Assembly (NCBI GenBank): GCA_003224785.1
Contig: QHZV01000226.1
Location: 1 to 7,655, forward strand
Reading direction: 5' to 3'
Source: Acidobacteriota bacterium
Lineage (GTDB): Bacteria; Acidobacteriota; Terriglobia; Terriglobales; Acidobacteriaceae
Length of the DNA stretch: 7,655 nucleotides
Below, piece by piece: positions 5,494-7,655 of the stretch (the first letter of the stretch is position 1; the number at the start of each line of letters is the position of its first letter). The position numbers and the translations under genes were made by a program. Under the pieces are notes generated by a model. It was not told the origin of the DNA, did not search any database, and worked only from the letters and a program-made list of their open reading frames with translations.

Positions 5494-6299
5494 TTCTGGT
5501 CCCGCGGCGAACCCTCTTGCGGATCCGCCAGCTCCATGTTCCACACCGGTCCTCCCTCAAACAATTGTCCCTGATACTTTACGAACGTGGGTGCTTCACT
5601 CTTGATGAGCCAAAGATGAATGTCAGCCGGCTGCTTTCCCAACAACGGCGCGATCTTGCCTTTGATTCCGCCAATTTCAATTTTGACCTGGTATCGCTGC
5701 GCCTTGTACGGAATGGGGCCGACGTGGAATATTCCCTGCGGCTGTGGCGAGAAGTTTAGCTTTACCACTCGCGGACTGGTTGAGACCGCGACCATGGAAA
5801 CGCTTGTCACCGGTGCGCTGGGATCGAGGTTCTTAGCGAGTATCATTATCATTCCGTTCGCCACGTCTGGCGGCAACTCGAGGTGCTTGATCAGAACCTT
5901 TTCTTTGCCTTTCTCCGTCGAGCGCACTGTAATGTTGCCGCTAGTCGCGTCAATCCACGATTTCATTTGCTGCTTGAAAGATGGACCGCGCTGCAGAACT
6001 TCATCGCTTAACAAGCGAAAAACTCCATGCTGAGTGAACTTGGTGATCTCTTCATAGTACGAGCCGTCGTTGAACTTAAATTTCATGTCGCTCATGACAT
6101 GATCTTTTTCCGCTACCTGCTGCAGATCGCCGTACGCGATGGGTTCACCAGCTTCATTACGAAGGACCAGAAATCCTAAGCTGACTCCTTCCTGATGCCG
6201 GACTGGAATCTGGTCTGCTAGTGAGGTGCTGAAGAGGAGTGGCAGCATGAAAAAAGAAACTGCGAGTGCGGGTAAGAATCTGCTTCGAAAATGGCGCAT
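5487..6299 (-). CDS. Secreted hypothetical protein
   Basis: This 270-residue protein begins with a standard Sec signal peptide: basic start MRHFRSRF, a hydrophobic core (LPALAVSFFMLPLLFSTS) and a probable cut after SLA-28, before DQIPVRHQEG. The mature part (about 242 residues) appears beta-rich, with alternating segments such as MKFKFNDGSYYEEITKFTQ, ITVRSTEKGKEKVLIKHLEL, VKLNFSPQPQGIFHVG and YQVKIEIGGIKGKIAPLLG. It has no cysteine, lipobox or membrane helix, so it is probably soluble in the periplasm or loosely bound to the outer membrane. The ending PADIHLWLIKSEAPTFVKYQ, then GQLFEGGPVWNMELADP, vaguely recalls periplasmic beta-sheet proteins that carry a lipid or polymer (LolA- or DUF3108-like), but I cannot assign it. 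It converges with rapZ and diverges from the MsbA-type gene. ATG 6299 lacks a clear ribosome-binding site but gives a complete signal peptide. Confidence 0.82.
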   Translation of the reverse strand: MRHFRSRFLPALAVSFFMLPLLFSTSLADQIPVRHQEGVSLGFLVLRNEAGEPIAYGDLQQVAEKDHVMSDMKFKFNDGSYYEEITKFTQHGVFRLLSDEVLQRGPSFKQQMKSWIDATSGNITVRSTEKGKEKVLIKHLELPPDVANGMIMILAKNLDPSAPVTSVSMVAVSTSPRVVKLNFSPQPQGIFHVGPIPYKAQRYQVKIEIGGIKGKIAPLLGKQPADIHLWLIKSEAPTFVKYQGQLFEGGPVWNMELADPQEGSPRDQKK

Positions 6300-6493
6300 A
6301 TCATGCGTAGGATGCCTGCGAACAAGGAACGGGATTGCGAGCGCCTGTAAATTCCTGTGCGGAATACAGGGTTTCCGGTGTGCCGACTCTGGGTAATCCC
6401 CGTCAAGTAGAATGGTTTACACGTGATGGCTCCCTCATTCTGCGGGCTGGTTCCGCTAAACACGACAGAGGACGAAACCGGCAGGAGCGCTGC
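6300..6493. promoter_or_regulatory. Divergent intergenic region, secreted protein / ABC exporter
   Basis: These 194 nt separate two divergent starts and should hold both promoters. The clearest structure is the palindrome at 6344-6370, listed separately. TAGAAT at 6408-6413 resembles a -10 box for the exporter but lacks a good -35 at normal spacing. CTAAACACGACAG (6456-6468) repeats the sequence at 3782-3794. AGGAG at 6483-6487 is the exporter's ribosome-binding site. Confidence 0.4.
6344..6370. promoter_or_regulatory. Palindrome (possible operator or RNA hairpin)
   Basis: CCTGT-AA-ATTCC / loop TGTGC / GGAAT-ACAGG: ten pairing positions in two blocks, with only an AA bulge on the left arm and a 5-nt loop. 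It lies 45 nt upstream of the secreted-protein start and 123 nt upstream of the exporter start. There is no T-tract after it in either direction, so it looks more like a protein-binding site or leader hairpin than a terminator. CTGT and ACAG are too far apart for a standard LexA box. Confidence 0.4.
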
Positions 6494-7655
6494 ATGCGCC
6501 AGCTGACGCGGCTGCTTCGGTTCCTGGTGCCCTATTGGTGGCAGTTCATTCCATCGGTTTTGTTGTTGGCATCGGTAGGATTTCTGGACGCATTTCGCGT
6601 GCTGCTCGTCGGGCCAATTCTTGACCGCGTTCTGAACCCATCTTCTGGATCTGAAAACATTTTGCTGTTCACGATCCCACATACTCATCGCACGATTTAT
6701 CTGCAGCGCTTTGTTCCCTCGCATTTTCATAACGCCTGGACGGTAGTCGCGTTTGCATTCGTGGCTTCGACCATTCTGAAGGGGATCTTTGACTACGCGG
6801 GCACCTACCTGGTGAACTACGCCGGGTATGGGCTGATCACCGACCTTCGCAACTCGCTTTACAATTCCGTTCTGCGCCGTTCGGCAGCATTCTTTCAAAA
6901 GCACACCACCGGAACTCTGGTTTCGACCATTGTGAGCGACATTGAGCGCGTGCAGTTTGCCATGTCGAGCATCCTGGCGGAATTCTTGCAGCAGTTCTTC
7001 ACCTTCGTTTTCACCATTGCTGTCGTAATTGTTAAGGGCCGGGAACTATCGTGGCTGCTGCTCTTGTTCGTGCCCTTCATTATTTTGTCGGCTTGGAGAA
7101 TTGGTCGGAGGGTGCGCAGTACTACGCGTCGTGGGCAGGACAAGCTGGCGGATATCCAGAACATTCTTCACGAGACTATCACCGGCAACCGCATCGTGAA
7201 GGCCTTCAGTATGGAAGGATGGGAATTCGCGCGCTTTCGTAATGCAGCACAACGCCTTTTCCGAGCCAACTTGCGATCGGTTGCTGCCGCAGCGATCAGT
7301 TCCCCGCTCATGGATATTTTCGGCGCCATTGCAATTGCGTTGCTTCTGCTGCTTGGCCGCGAGCAGATTGTCCACGGATGGATGACCACCGGCGACTTTT
7401 TCGTTTTCATCGTTGCCGTATTCAAGCTCTACGATCCGGTCCGCAAATTTGCTCTGTTCCATAACAGCTTCCAGCAGGCGATAGGCGCTTCCTCGGAAAT
7501 TTTCAAATTCATGGATGTGCAGGACGAAGTTCGCGACAAACCAGGCGCTCCGGTTCTGCCGCCGTTCTCGAAAAAGATCACTTTTGAGGACGTGAGCTTT
7601 TGCTATGACTCGGAGGGCGTGCAGCGCGAAGTCCTGCGGAACATTGGTTTGGTTG
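6494..7655 (+). CDS. msbA: MsbA-type ABC exporter, N-terminal 387 residues (partial, runs off right edge)
   Basis: The frame is open from ATG 6494 to the window end. AGGAG (6483-6487) lies 6 nt upstream. The product is the transmembrane half of a type IV ABC exporter, fused downstream to an ATPase domain: MRQLTRLLRFLVPYWWQFIP, TM1 about 17-40, TM2 about 82-108, then the cytoplasmic signature FFQKHTTGTLVSTIVSDIER (133-152), TM3-TM4 about 160-202, the coupling region ETITGNRIVKAFSMEGWEFA, TM5-TM6 about 270-322, and FKFMDVQDEV leading to the start of the nucleotide-binding domain (ITFEDVSFCYDSEG, about 372). Walker A lies beyond the edge. MsbA flips lipid A-core across the inner membrane in Gram-negatives; related exporters move drugs, peptides or other lipids, so the symbol is a best guess. 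The loop between TM1 and TM2 (about 46-81) is longer than in E. coli MsbA and has several His residues. Confidence 0.85.
   Translation, partial: MRQLTRLLRFLVPYWWQFIPSVLLLASVGFLDAFRVLLVGPILDRVLNPSSGSENILLFTIPHTHRTIYLQRFVPSHFHNAWTVVAFAFVASTILKGIFDYAGTYLVNYAGYGLITDLRNSLYNSVLRRSAAFFQKHTTGTLVSTIVSDIERVQFAMSSILAEFLQQFFTFVFTIAVVIVKGRELSWLLLLFVPFIILSAWRIGRRVRSTTRRGQDKLADIQNILHETITGNRIVKAFSMEGWEFARFRNAAQRLFRANLRSVAAAAISSPLMDIFGAIAIALLLLLGREQIVHGWMTTGDFFVFIVAVFKLYDPVRKFALFHNSFQQAIGASSEIFKFMDVQDEVRDKPGAPVLPPFSKKITFEDVSFCYDSEGVQREVLRNIGLV

Noticed and set aside
6426..6506. 26-codon upstream ORF overlapping the exporter start (ATG 6426)
   Set aside because: No ribosome-binding site and no conserved pattern; a chance frame is likely.
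6218..6904. 228-codon minus-strand frame overlapping the secreted-protein start and the exporter start
   Set aside because: It overlaps two better supported genes, including a signal peptide and a start with a good ribosome-binding site, and its sequence is low-complexity in style.
7046..7462. Minus-strand frames within the exporter gene
   Set aside because: The plus strand encodes a continuous ABC exporter transmembrane domain here; the minus frames are Ser/Arg/Asn-rich shadows.

Overview
The window looks like chromosomal DNA of a Gram-negative, moderately GC-rich bacterium. Acidobacteriota (Terriglobia / Koribacter-like) is the best guess. This rests on TolC, RND and MsbA-type envelope genes, on the style of the RapZ protein, on a tandem pair of stand-alone LuxR-type HTH genes that I associate with that phylum from memory, and on short intergenic repeats. 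No marker gene here proves the taxonomy.

Layout. (1) Positions 1-2746, minus strand: a three-gene RND tripartite efflux operon, transcribed tolC-like outer-membrane factor (2746-1391), periplasmic adaptor (1390-106), inner-membrane RND pump (102 to beyond the left edge). The genes are nearly contiguous, and the ribosome-binding sites of genes 2 and 3 lie inside the ends of the genes before them. The adaptor carries a frameshift near 1066-1075, so as written the pump lacks an intact adaptor. (2) 2968-3460, plus strand: two small overlapping genes, each encoding little more than a LuxR/GerE DNA-binding domain, divergent from the efflux operon. (3) 3461-3826: mostly without a convincing gene; one weak small Cys-containing ORF. 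(4) 3827-4231: an orphan protein with one CxxC pair. (5) 4232-4522: intergenic DNA with a 14-bp inverted repeat bracketing a small GCGGATT(T)CAC tandem repeat. (6) 4523-5461: rapZ (RNase adapter / nucleotide-binding protein) with an Ala at the last Walker A position. (7) 5487-6299, minus strand: an unrecognised secreted protein convergent with rapZ. (8) 6494 to the right edge, plus strand: the first 387 codons of an MsbA-type ABC exporter, open to the window end. A strong hairpin-like palindrome sits in the divergent region between (7) and (8).

Functionally most of the window concerns the cell envelope: drug or metabolite efflux, lipid or LPS-core export, a secreted protein of unknown role, and RapZ, which in Enterobacteria controls amino-sugar supply. 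The two HTH proteins are the only regulators visible. I see no CRISPR array, tRNA, rRNA, insertion sequence or phage gene. Nothing here amounts to a clearly new system; the best leads are the frameshifted adaptor, the HTH pair, the repeat element upstream of rapZ and the RapZ P-loop variant.
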